From contig OW203767.1 in the NCBI GenBank assembly GCA_934045905.1, positions 20,029,073-20,093,072 on the forward strand: 64,000 bases of DNA. The letters are read 5' to 3'. Each line of letters begins with the position of its first letter. The stretch's first letter is position 1. Shown here piece after piece: positions 44,202 to 56,301 of the stretch. A program made the translations under genes and the position numbers. This DNA is from Leuctra nigra (Eukaryota > Arthropoda > Insecta > Plecoptera > Leuctridae). The notes beneath the pieces were generated by a model, which was not told the DNA's origin, made no database searches, and was given only the letters and a program-made list of their open reading frames with translations.

Positions 44202-46709
44202 ATCAGTACAATTAATACAATGTGTCTAACAATCTTCAAAAATATTATTTATCAATAAAATTAGACTGCATTGAGTCGCACTTATTCATAATAGCAACAC
44301 AAATTTGAAGCTTTCACTTAAAAATATTATTTTTTAATTTGATAATTGAATGCAGACGCAATAATCATTCCTTGAGATTGTTTCAACGTAACTGACCCGC
44401 TCCGACTGAAGACTTTACGTAGGTTTTGATTGACAAATTGATTATAGTGGACAGAGAATGTAAATGCGATTGCTACTCTCACAATACAATCTACAGTCAG
44501 TGACACTTAACACCCATGTAGCGATAACAAGCAGTTTGCTGAGTTGCTCTTCACGAAGTTGCTATTGTGCAAGAATACCAAATACCCATGTTAATAGCCA
44601 TTAAATTCCAAGAGGAAAATCACTTTCAATTTCAAGACTTCGAGATTGAAGAATTCACTGAATTTTTATTAAATACAGAACATGAGTCACTCAAGAGAGT
44701 GAATCTGACTACCATCAACAATGTCATGGCACAAACCTATAGAAGTCCTTATCTATTGGCCAAATTTGATGATTATTTTCAAAATCCCCAATAAAATCAA
44801 TAACAGTCAATTTAGTGCCAGTAAGAGTGAATTTGACAAAGCAACTTTTCTTGTGACTCTAATCAATAATGTTTGCTTTCATGGAGCAATCAGATATGTT
44901 AATAGTAAACTGTCATTTTTATACTGAAGGAGGTTGTCAGTGAAAAATGATGCTTTGACAGAAAGATTAATTTAATACTAGATGATTAACAAGGTGGCCA
45001 ATCAACTTGTCACGAACTGTATGTAAATAACAAAGCAGCTGAGTAGCAAGACAAATACTATTGTCACATTGATTGCCAACAAAGTCAAGCAGGTATTCAG
45101 TGTGAATAAAGAAAAGAAAACTGACCACTTACAAATGTAAGTATCAATCTGGTGTCAATCATAACTTAAATACTTTCACATTCAGTGAACTAAATTTGTG
45201 TTGAGTGTTACATGACTTGAAGAAAATTTATCCAGTAACAATTACTTTATTGATGAGTAGCAGAATGCCACTTGAAGAGCCACATATCAGTACCTTTAAA
45301 GGTGTATTTGTAAGGCAAGAGAAGGTAATATTACAGTCAGCACAAATAGAATTGTCAAAAGTCCATTTAGAAGTCTGATAAACTTGAATCTTTTGACTTC
45401 AAGTCGACTTAAGACAATTACAAGCATCTTGAAGTCATTTGCAGGTAGGAAAGGAACTAATTATCTACTCAAGAATTTAGAATCAGGTTGTTATTTACGC
45501 TTCCGTCAACATTTTATTAAAAAAATAAATCTGTTGGAGATTTAGAATGATAATAAATCCAAAGAAAAGTTTATTCAAAATCTGGTTCAAATAAGATGAG
45601 TAAATATAATATCATATCATATAAATGTTCTGTTAAACGTTACCGATATAAAGTAGCAATTATACGGTTTTCTTTGCCAATCATACTTATAACTAAGATT
45701 TAAAGGTTAATCAATAATCTATAGTGTTCTATCTAACAACAATGATGTAATTGGGTCAAGTGTACAGTTAGAGGTATTTACTAAAGTTGGACCCTGTCAA
45801 TGAAGATGGAATGGAACAAAAAGTTTACAAACAATGTTTCTATAAATTCTCAATTACGGTTATCAACCTCATGTATTGTTTTATTACTTTCAGGTAGCGA
45901 GAGTCCACTTGTCCTATAAAGCTGAACTAAGGAAAAAATAACGATTCCATAGCTACCTACTCAATCAAATACAACATAAAAGATAATAGATCTTACTATG
46001 TAGGTACATATGTACTCTACTCTCACAATTTCATGTTTTATTAAATTGATATTAGAAGTGGTATTCTTCAGTTAATCGCAGTAAAAAGAATACAAAAGGC
46101 ATTGCATGCATATATTACCGTTACGGCTATAAAGTAGATATTTGAATTTGAAAAAAAAGCAATAGGTAGATAGCTTTGATGTGAGTCACATTTTATAAAA
46201 TTAATTACTATTATGTTGAATATTATCCCCATTTTAAAATACTATGCCCCTTACAAAAAATAACCATTTCAGAGTTACGTATCTGTACACAAGCATAAGA
46301 TTTTTTTCTGCTCCCCACCCTATTGATTAACCTTAATAAATAATAGTAATATGATGACTATGAGATAAATAATTTATCCCTAAATTTCAAAACATGTTGC
46401 ATTGATTTTCTCAAAGAATAAAACATAAATTCACCATTACTTCTCAAAATCAATTTTATCATAAATTGTGGATACATACAAACAACTAAAATAAGAAGAA
46501 TAAAAAGGTATATATTTTGTAAATTGAGTAGCAAGTGCCTTTGCAAATTAATTGGTATAACGTTCCATGCACAGAATGGTAAGGTACATACTAACAAGAA
46601 CTGTCCTTCAACGGGAATTTTATTAGGATACTAATATTCGTGATGAGTAAACCAAGTATTTAGGTATTAGGAATAATAATAGTTTGAGGTCTCGCCTTTG
46701 GAAGACGTC
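44202..46709. other. Gene-free stretch between the IR and MARCHF5 genes
   Basis: I see no supported coding segment, tRNA or terminal inverted repeat. It should hold the promoter and 5' UTR of the IR gene (right of 44,201) and the 3' UTR of the MARCHF5 gene (left of 46,710). Base composition is AT-rich throughout. Confidence 0.4.
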
Positions 46710-49700
46710 TTAGGAGCGAGCAAGGTTAACACTAGCGCTTGTAGGTCTAACAATCGGTGCTTCTTGGTTATAGTCCAGTATTTTCCGCTGTGACTGTCTA
46801 ATGTACTGCTGTTGTTTGTGATAGATCTTTAGCGCTCCTTTGATCGCAACGAAAGCAATCCCGCCCTGAAAATAAGGGATTGTATGTATTCAAAGAATTC
46901 CTTAGGAGTATGGACTTTCAAAAACCTACCGTGACCAAATACATAAGCTCAGTGTTAGATTGAAAGGAACAGAAAAACATTCCATTCCTACGAAATAACT
47001 GCATTTTGCAGCGGGTGTGAATTTGTTTAAGAAACGCGAATGTAACATTATCCTTCCCTTATTATGGACATTCCTAAATTCTGTTCATACTTCTAAATTG
47101 AATATGTACAAGCTCATTAAAATTATATCTCTGGAACAGTATCTCTAATTTACTCGGTAACCACTTTTCCATTTACCTGATCGAACATCCAACAGCTAAC
47201 CTTTGGCCTAACTTTTGTTTTATTATTAGTATTAATTCATTATTTGTATCGGACTGACAAATACGGGGGTTTTGTGTAATACATACTATGAAATAGAAGA
47301 GTTCCAATGGCAAATGTTGGTATTGTACTACGTAGCCAAGCTAATGGCTCATTTTAAGCTACTTTGTAATTATATTATTATTACATAGTGATAGGTTTAC
47401 CGTTTGATATGAAAAGTTGGATTGCAATTAATATCAATGTATCAAAAGGAGAAGAGTACTGTTTAATAAAATGTAGGGGTGTGCGAACCTTGATTTTTCA
47501 AGTCGAACCGAACCTCGAACCGAACCTTGAAGTGTTCGAACCTTTTCAAACCTTTACAGGTGTATAATCGATTTTTGCATTCAGTGCTACCAAACAACTT
47601 TCAATGAAATCCGAAGGATGAAAGTGAATGGTTACATAACACACATGAATGGATTTATCATACATACTATTTGCATTTCATTTTCAATAGGATGCTGGAC
47701 AAAATCTTAAAGAAAGTTATGTGTTTAACACGTTCTGGCTGTTTTCAAAATGCTTCCAGATACCTATTGCTGCTGACAGAGACAGGTGTTGTTAACTTGT
47801 TTAAAATTGTAATGAAGTGTTTTTTTATACTATCAATTTGTTGTGTTGCAATTTGTTCTTGTAAGCTTGCACCTTGCCTAAAAACGGTTCTTTGTTTCAT
47901 CAACTAATTAGGGAGGAAGGTAACGAAAATTATGTCAATAGTTTTATGCAAAATGGGCTAATAGTACTCATCATGACGTGAGACAGAAAATAAATATAAC
48001 TTATTTAGGATCATCAACATCACTAATATTTACATGTATTTATGACATAATAATGTAAATTTCATGAATAACAAACCTTTGAACCGAAACATAGTTAACT
48101 AAAGATTGATTACTACAGAAGAATATACGCGATTTTGCGTGAAAAATGACGCCATTTGAGGTTAAAATCTCGAATTCAGAAGGCTGTGGTGACGCGCGGG
48201 AAAAAGGGCGGGAAGGTTCGAAATGGTTCTATTTCGAACTTCTCATAATAATTTTCGAACCTTCAAAACCGGTTCGGTTCGGTTTTCGAACCGGTTCGCA
48301 CACCCCTAATAAAATGTATAGGTACCTAAATACCTACAATTAAAATTTTAATGCACATTCTATGAAAGGTTTCATATCGACTCTCCAATGAGAGATGATA
48401 AGTGGTGTGGTATAAGAAGTGCCACTTTCACCTAAATAAATACGTAATAGGTACAAAGAAAATGGTCCCTTCTCTAAACTTTGAACTCTCGGAAGAAAAG
48501 GCAAAGTCATGACTCACCAGCAGGGTCCTTCGGAGATTTGACGGAACGGTGTCGAAGAATATCTTCCCGAAGATGCTAGCCACAGTCGGCATGAGCAGAG
48601 CACTGCAGAGAACTCTGGTGGCCGACACGGCATCTGTCATCGGAGGCATGTCCGACGGAACGCGGTTTTCATCACTGCAACAAACAACAATTCAATTACA
48701 ATCGGCGATTATCTTTATTGACAAAAAGGTTACCTTCTTAAACCCATTTTAGAAATTAGCACAGTTTTGAAAAACTAGCCCTAAAACTAACAAGTATGTA
48801 TGTATTCATTCATGATTGTGATTAAGAAAATAAGTCAAAATATTTAAAATTGATTGCATGACAAAAATCATTTTAAAAAAATCAATAGTTCCTCGAGCGT
48901 CAATGAAAGGACCGATGACCTTGACCTTATATAATATTAATATTTCAAAACGGACTTCAAAATACGATATTATGGACATGTAGTGGATTAACTTCTTGCT
49001 GTTGACTTCGAGTTAAATAAGAAAATCATCTTCCTCAGTTAGAATCAAACCACTACCATGTAGCTACCACATTTTAAATAATTTCTGAACTGGAACTGGA
49101 TAATTCCTTCAATTTAGTTATTATAAGTACATAGCTATAATATATTCAAGCTATACGTACAAGAATACGATGAATGAACCAACCTGTATGCGGGTAAAAC
49201 GTAATTGAGCAGGGGTAATTTGTATGAGTGTTTCCTAAGGAAGTGCAGTGCGGTTTCTTCCCAGCGCACCATCTTGCCGAGGATCAGCATGATCGGTATC
49301 GTCGGCAGTCCGACGAGCAGCACCAGCGGGTCGGCCTGCTCCATCACTTGCAGACCTTCCTTGTGTCCGACAACCTGGAACATTGCAGCAATGTTGACAA
49401 TGAGTGATGGGAGGCGGAAAAGTCTCGAGGCAAAATTATTCCGCAGAATTTTCCGATCCTTCTTTTCCTGTGTTTTTGGGAAAGTTTATTTTAGGTATAC
49501 CACAATTTGGAAGACTCTAACTTAGTGTTTACTTTAGCAGAAATGTGCAGAATTACAACATTTCTTGAAAATAATAGTGTTTTTTTGCCACTACTGTTCA
49601 AGGTTTAAGGTTCAAGTCCAAGTTCAAGTTTCAACCTTTAACCAACCTTTACTTTACAAGGTTACTGTTCAAGGTACCTCTACAAAAGCTCAAGGCATCC

Positions 49701-52700
49701 TCTATCTAACGCTATCAAGAACTTTATCTGGTACTTGCTAACTTTCGCAAGAGGTACAAAAACTGGCTCTTACTTACTAACTTTTTTATTACCTTCCATT
49801 TTCCAATTAGTGTTATAGTGAGTAGTGACAGTGTAGGTGTTCCAAAACAATTGAAAAATCCAAGAAAGCGGAAAATGTTTAATTTTTAATTTTTAAGTAC
49901 CTATACTACCTCTACCTAGTATCTGCACTAGAATGAAGTTGTAACAAGACCAGTTATTTCTTTGCAAAAAGTCGAATTATAAGAAATCTACACCACTAGA
50001 GTTCACGAAGAATAGAAATTGATCAGTTTACCTGCATAACCGTGACAGCTCCGTAAGTGACAGCCGACCAATAGATGGAGCCAACCACAATCCCGGCAGC
50101 AGCGAAAGGGCACACCTACAGGCAAATCCAAAAACAAGTGAGCTTGTTGACGTCTCTCAGAGATGTCAAATAAATCTGGTGGATGATACGTACTTTGTAT
50201 ATGACGTTGTCAGCTGCATCCAACAGCGCAACCACAGGACCTGAAACAAGTATCAGTACATTTAGTTGCTAGTTACTAAAGCCCCATTTACACGGTGCAA
50301 TTTCTTGAACAATTTCTATTCCACAAAAGTTCTGCACATGTGCAGAGTCACTTTATTATCTCAAAAGTGACATTGTGCACGAGCAGATAAACTGTGGCAC
50401 AGAAGTTGTTCAAGAAATTGCACCGTGTAAATCGGGCTTAACAGCGGTAGAATTAGCCCGTCACCGGGCATTGCTGTAGAAGTCAAAAAAACTTTTCTAA
50501 CACATTTCTTTTCATGAAACTATAGGTTCGGTCAAGTAGGTAAAAATTAAACACCCAAAATAGGGTAAAAATGACACACCTAAATAATGGACTATTCATA
50601 ATATACCTTTAAATAATAATAATAATAATTTAGGTACCTACCTAATAAAAAATATAAAAAATCCCCTGAAGAAATACACATTTGTGCCGCCACGTGACCC
50701 TATATCAGTCTCTCACTATAGTTATTACATTCATTACGCGAGCGTCATCCATCACAGAAGGTATCTACCTACTCAATTAAATTAGGTACTCATATAAATT
50801 TACAAATCTTTGATTCCACATTTTTTTAAGTACTGTGCCTATTGACCTATTTAGTTGTCATTTGAGAGTGAAGGTAATTATTTTCTCGGTTTCATCAACT
50901 TTGCCGTAAAAATTTAAGAACCTGAGAACATCATTATGTACACACTGTACGACGCATTCCACTCACACATTGCATGTGATGATCTTGTATTTTAAAACCC
51001 ATCTCTAAAAGTTATCATCCGTGAATGTCGTTCACGGATGATAAATGTAGTTGAATGTAGTGAATGTCGTTAAAACCAATTTAACATTGCACATTCATGC
51101 CAACAATGTGTGCATACAATTACAATGCAACAAGTGGTAATTCATTGAAAAATATGAAAATAAGTTAAAATGGCAGTGATTACCTACATGAGTTCCCTAT
51201 TATGAGCCAAACTTACAATAAAATGTTATTAATTCTTCAAAGAAATTATTATTCTCACTATTTTCCTGACCTAGTGCGAGGCCGAGGGCTATCCTTTGTC
51301 GAGCGAGCTTTGAAGAGCTCGTGATGTATTAAATGTGATTTTTTTAACGTCACTATAAAGGAGAAGAATAATTTATTGCTTCTTTAATGGCATTATGCAT
51401 TTAGAATTGTTTGTACCTACTTAATCTATTTTTTAAGTGTCCCTTTCAACCCCATGGTCGGGGTTGAAAGGGACAGACGCAGACTACTTTTTAAATGGCT
51501 GCTGCTTAACAATGGAGGCTCCAACAATGATGTTAATTTTTAATATAGTGGGTAATAGTCCAATGTTCTTATTAAAACAGGTAAAGTAGTACCATCGATA
51601 GTCCACGTAATTCAAGTCAGTGACTCACAAATTAAATAAAAAATCAATGAAATAAATATTTTACAACTTTATTTTGCATTGTTGATGAATATCATAAGAT
51701 TACTTTGTAGAAATACGATATTTTATAAAGAATTTACAATTATTTTAATTAATTTCATGAGTACGAATTAAGTACCTACTTGATTTGATTTTAAGCAGTT
51801 TCAAGTAGAAACTGGCTAAATTAGGGTATTATTCTTGATTACCTTTCTCTTTATTTAATCCCGTACCCCCGCATTTTTTTACGGCTAAAATACAGAAAAA
51901 AAATCGGCCTTTAAAATGAAATCAATATTTTTACTTTGTAGTTTATATTACGATTTCTACAGAAGATATTTACCTAAGTGTAATTTTAAAGCTTCACCAT
52001 GTTATCTTATGGGAAATTAAGATAAAGATTAAGATTAAGATTTATGGGCAAGATTTCCTTTTAAGATATCTCTTAAATTAATCCCGTGACACGTGCTTTT
52101 CTTTTCGTATTTGCAAATGGTATTGCTCGAGGCATAGAGGAAAATTTGAAGCATTTCTATTTAACAAGGACTTTTGATGGAAGTACTTTAAATCAATCCT
52201 GGAAAGTTGAATGTTGAAGAAAATAATTGTTTTATGAAAAACGTCCCTTCCAACCCCGGCTCCCCTACCGACCTACTGGGTTTAAGAAATTTGAAGTGGA
52301 ACACATGAACTATTTTCTTACCCATATTGGGGAAGACTATATTGTACTCAGTGTTACACTGCGGACACAATACTTTGCCCGTCGTATTGCCCTTCTGCTT
52401 CTCGTCGACCCAACGTTGTATACAGCCCTGGTGGACCCACTTCGTAGTTCCTCGGCAATTGCATGGCTGTACCCACGCCGCCTCCTCGTCCTCTTCATCG
52501 GTGGCAAAACACACCCAGCAATAGCGTCTAAAATTGTTACAAAAACAATTCGGTAACTATGTAGTAGGTATTAACAAATTATTTATATATCAAAGTACGT
52601 TTGCCATGGAATTTGCAGCAGAGAAAACATATTTTCTGTTTGAAATTCCTACTTAACATGCCTATTTTGGCTTTATGGCACTGCCTCTTTCTCCCCCATA

Positions 52701-53810
52701 ACAATGTGCAAATTCCACCCCCAATTTCTGAGGGGTAGGTAAAGTTCGTTCACGATAAGAATATCACTGACGTTTTAGTCGATCACGTCGTTCATTGGTC
52801 AGTCACTTGAACACTGCCCTGTCAATGGCAAGACTTTCTTCTTTGTATTATTGAAATTGTATAAATTATGTCAAATACACAATTTTTAATAGTAGTAAAT
52901 ATTATAAAAATTCAATAAAATTGATTTATTTTTATCTACAGCCGTATTATACAAATTTTTTGATTATTATATTGATATTTACATGTTTAGGTATACGTTC
53001 ACTTGACTACGGTAGTACACGCCGCCATTACGTCTTGCTATTCTAATCGTGAATGAACTTTAGGTCCGACATATTGTTGGCATAAATGTTGTGTTCTAGA
53101 ATTTACCCATAGGCACTGAATATTCCATGACATACAGAGTAATAGCAAGTAATGCACTACAAAATAAAAAAGAAAACAAGGTAGGTAGGTATGTAAATAA
53201 AAAAAAACTTATTTAGGCACAGTCAGACCATGTGACCCACATTGATTTCTATACCTAGTCCACTTTATACGCAATAAATTCATGTGAACAGTGATTTTTT
53301 CCCCAAAATTATTCATTTTATTACCTATATTTTCTGTTGACAATGCATGACTACGTTTAACAACATTGCAAGAAATTAGTTTTAAGATGTCAGGCTAAAA
53401 TGCTCCCATCATAAAATCAGCAATTGTATTTTAAAAAAAACAAGAAACAAACTGTCCTAGTACCGTATACCTTTACTCATTGTAAGCTAGAGTAAATATA
53501 ACTTGTCATTTCAGGTAGGTAGGTGAAATCTAGGGGTGACGTAATAGTGGTTCACAACTGTAAAGCTTTCTGAAAGTAAGGTTTCATTGAAACAATTTCC
53601 GATGTAAACAAAATATATTATTTTACAACCTATTGAATAAAGTTCAGAGATGCCTGGCACACCAAAATCACATGCACACATGGTGTACGCGCCTGCTTAA
53701 GAAGTACTACAAATAGGCACTCACTTGTCGTCATCATTTGAAGGTAAGTTTATATTTTCTTCTGGGGTATTAGGTTTCTCTACTAAAGTCGGGGGATGTT
53801 CTTCTTCCAT
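46710..53810 (-). CDS. MARCHF5: MARCHF5-type mitochondrial E3 ubiquitin ligase, seven coding exons
   Basis: Coding exons: 53725-53810, 52322-52527, 50194-50240, 50032-50115, 49184-49374, 48518-48674, 46710-46865; phases close throughout to give 308 residues. The RING-CH finger is complete (CWVCFATDEED, CNCRGTTKWVHQGC, CPQCNTEY). Four membrane segments follow, with family signatures CPFAAAGIVVGSIYW, VVGHKEGL, GLPTIPIMLILGKM, VSATRVLCSALL and GGIAFVAIKGALKIYHKQQQ. Known MARCHF5 sits in the mitochondrial outer membrane and ubiquitinates fission factors and other clients. The N-terminus (MEEEHPPTLVEKPNTPEEN) is longer than in vertebrates. The ATG lies in an exon starting after a TTTTTTTTCAG acceptor at ~53,830, so a noncoding 5' exon exists upstream. 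Confidence 0.95.
47474..48308. mobile_element. hAT-type element with GGTTCG motifs
   Basis: It begins TAGGGGTGTGCGAACC and ends GGTTCGCACACCCCTA, with a perfect 8-bp duplication ATAAAATG (47466-47473 and 48309-48316). Subterminal CGAACCGAACC motifs resemble those of the 1293-2570 element, but the interiors are unrelated. It lies in the last MARCHF5 intron. Confidence 0.85.
50280..50438. mobile_element. PIF/Harbinger-like MITE, copy 2
   Basis: A TAA duplication encloses AGCCCCATTTACACGGTGCA and TGCACCGTGTAAATCGGGCT. The long inner arms with TTCTTGAACAA are shared with the copy at 31,209. It is only 40 bp upstream of a MARCHF5 exon. Confidence 0.75.
50440..52321. other. Long MARCHF5 intron without recognised content
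   Basis: It is AT-rich. A TGAATGTCGTT-type direct repeat occurs near 51,020-51,075 and CCCCGACC/GGTCGGGG palindromic phrases near 51,450-51,475 (CTTTCAACCCCATGG... GGGGTTGAAAG). No coding segment is seen. Confidence 0.4.
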
Positions 53811-53829
53811 GGCAATACCAGCTCCGGGC

Positions 53830-54847
53830 TGAAAAAAAATCAGAATCTCACAAATGCTGTGTTTACCGTCATCTTTCCAGCAGACTAATACAAACAAAAA
53901 CGTAAAAACGTAAAAACGACAAAACGTTTTTAGTTGCAAACAAAAACGCCAACCAACCAATCAACCGACAGTAGGTAGGTAGGTACACCTATCTATAGCT
54001 AGGTACGAATGATCAACAAGCTTTGTATAATTATGCCGAAATCAACACTGCGCTGTTAATGAGCATTCATAGCAATAAAAACAGGTTCTGCTACAGAGAA
54101 TGTGTTTTTTTCTGTATAATTTACATTTTGAAGAAGAAAAACAAACATAACCATACTTATTATTCATAATTAATGAGCAAAGGTTACAGCGGCCAGTAGA
54201 GACTGACAGTTATATATCACGTACTTCAATAAAATCTAATGAACGAGTTTTAAGATAAGATTTGTTGGACAATATTTAATTAATTCAATTATAAAAATAC
54301 TTACGATTCAAAACTGGAAAATGTAATTTTATACGTGGTTATGACCCCGGGCAAATTGGCATTCACATTGCATTTTACAGAGAGTAATAGATACTATCTA
54401 CAGACAGCCAATATGCATGATAAGGTAAAGATTACACCTAATTTTCAAATGGATCTACACATTTATTTATATTTATGTAGGTACAGACCAAAACAGTCAT
54501 TGATCAAAAGTCAAAATTATTCGCTGACATGACACTCTACTTTTTACGATGTTACCAACTCAACATCATTTAATTCATTCATGGCTGCCAATATGCCAAG
54601 TACAAAGCGGGACTTTTAAAAACCTTTGATTATAACATTTTTCACACTTTCTTTTCTCTAAGTCTATGATATCTAAAATATGTGGACTTAGAGAAAAATA
54701 CTTGCTTAATAATATTATGTAATGCCAGTGGACACATACAATTGCAATAAATAGTATACACATTGATATTTAGAGTAATGTAGGTAATTTAAATTGAGAA
54801 GATTCCAACCAAGTATAATACCACAAGTACCACTACTTTTGTCTATA
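53830..54847. other. MARCHF5 upstream region
   Basis: It follows the polypyrimidine tract before the exon with the MARCHF5 start codon. No open frame of interest. It probably holds a noncoding first exon and promoter, which I cannot place. Confidence 0.35.
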
Positions 54848-55150
54848 TTATGAGATGTCTTGAGTAAAGGTGTCATCTATTTGTGTTTGTGTGCCTTCAG
54901 AGCTGATGGTAGCTGGATCCAGTGGCACATCCGTGGGGTACAAGTAAATCCATGAGAACATTGCGAAAACGAGGAGAGCCAACAGTACCGCCGCAACAAA
55001 TACACTGAGAATGATGATCAGCTGAAAACCCAACGATTCGAAGAAATCGCTGGAAATTAAAAACGAAATTACACTTTGTAGGGACGAAATAATACTTTTA
55101 ATCAGAGGAGAACGATACTCGGAGTCCACGAATTGTTGGAATTGTTTCAT
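54848..55150 (-). CDS. Unrecognised 100-residue single-pass membrane protein
   Basis: The frame starts MKQFQQFVDSEYRSP and ends TFTQDIS. One strong membrane segment lies near residues 43-68 (LIIILSVFVAAVLLALLVF), followed by an acidic Thr/Asp-rich tail (DVPLDPATISSEGTQTQIDD). An acceptor-like TTTTTAATTTCCAG lies inside the frame at ~55,050, so the true protein may be a spliced one sharing only the part from DFFESLGF onward. I know no family for it. It lies between MARCHF5 and the Cys-rich gene, all on the minus strand. Confidence 0.5.
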   Translation of the reverse strand: MKQFQQFVDSEYRSPLIKSIISSLQSVISFLISSDFFESLGFQLIIILSVFVAAVLLALLVFAMFSWIYLYPTDVPLDPATISSEGTQTQIDDTFTQDIS

Positions 55151-56301
55151 TCAAATGGACTTTTTGTTGTTCTTCCAATGCCCTACCCTTGAAATACTTT
55201 GATCTGTGATCAAAGACGATACACAAGACGATATAACGGTAATATTATCCAGTAAAACATGCTCAATTGACCAATGAAGGTGGGCGTTGCCTTATGAAAG
55301 ACAAAAGTATTACCATGGTAACTCCAGGGTTCTTAGAAATAACAATTTTTCATTCAAACAAATGAAATTCAGAAAGTCAAAGAAATAGCTCACACGTGTT
55401 TAATAGTTTAATTTACCACTTGAAATAGTGCAATCAATATATTTCAACTCATATAAATCATGTTTGATGATATGCTGGACAATTATTACAGTGGTACAAC
55501 GAAACAAATTATATTTTGTCAGGTATGTTGCCAAATGGTTTTACTTTTTAATGGCTTCTCTCACTGGATTGTTTCGTCAACTTAAAAAGGCCTTACCTCT
55601 CTTATGATAAGTTAATTGAGACTGAACAATATTCAAGTAAATAGTTTAAATCATTGCTATATTATTAATGGCAATTTGTACCTAGATTGTAAAACTGTTA
55701 AATTCTGTAAGAAACAGCTGTTTGCTGTTAACTGACAGTTGTTTGGTCACTGACAGCTGTCAGTGTCCAAACATTGACTTTTGTTTTATGACGTAGTGGG
55801 GGGAGGAGATCTACATTGGTCAATTTATGGGATTATTTACGTGTTTTTGTCAAAAATCACCTATTTCAAGTTTTATTTTTTTCACTTTAAAAGCAATTTG
55901 GCAACAAGGTAGGTATACAGACGACCAATCAAACTACTGTGGCACTACAGGGGATTTTTTTGACAATATAAAAATTAAAATGCGTAAAAAAATGGAAAAA
56001 ACGCATATTTTCCCGGAAAATAATTTCCTTGAACTGAGCATTTTTTGCGATTATTTTTCTCTCGTAGTGAATACCTACTTCTTTGCTTCCAAATTTTCAT
56101 CGCTGGCGGTAATAGTATGTAAAAAATCATCCATGTTTACCACGTATTCCGATTTTATTACGCCTTTTTACATAACAATGAGAAAGAGTGATATAAAATT
56201 CAACAAGATATGTTATTATATTATATAGATATCATGTCTTTCAATTACAATAATGACGATTTCACACCTTTGTTACCTCACACAACGTAAAAATTCAAAA
56301 T

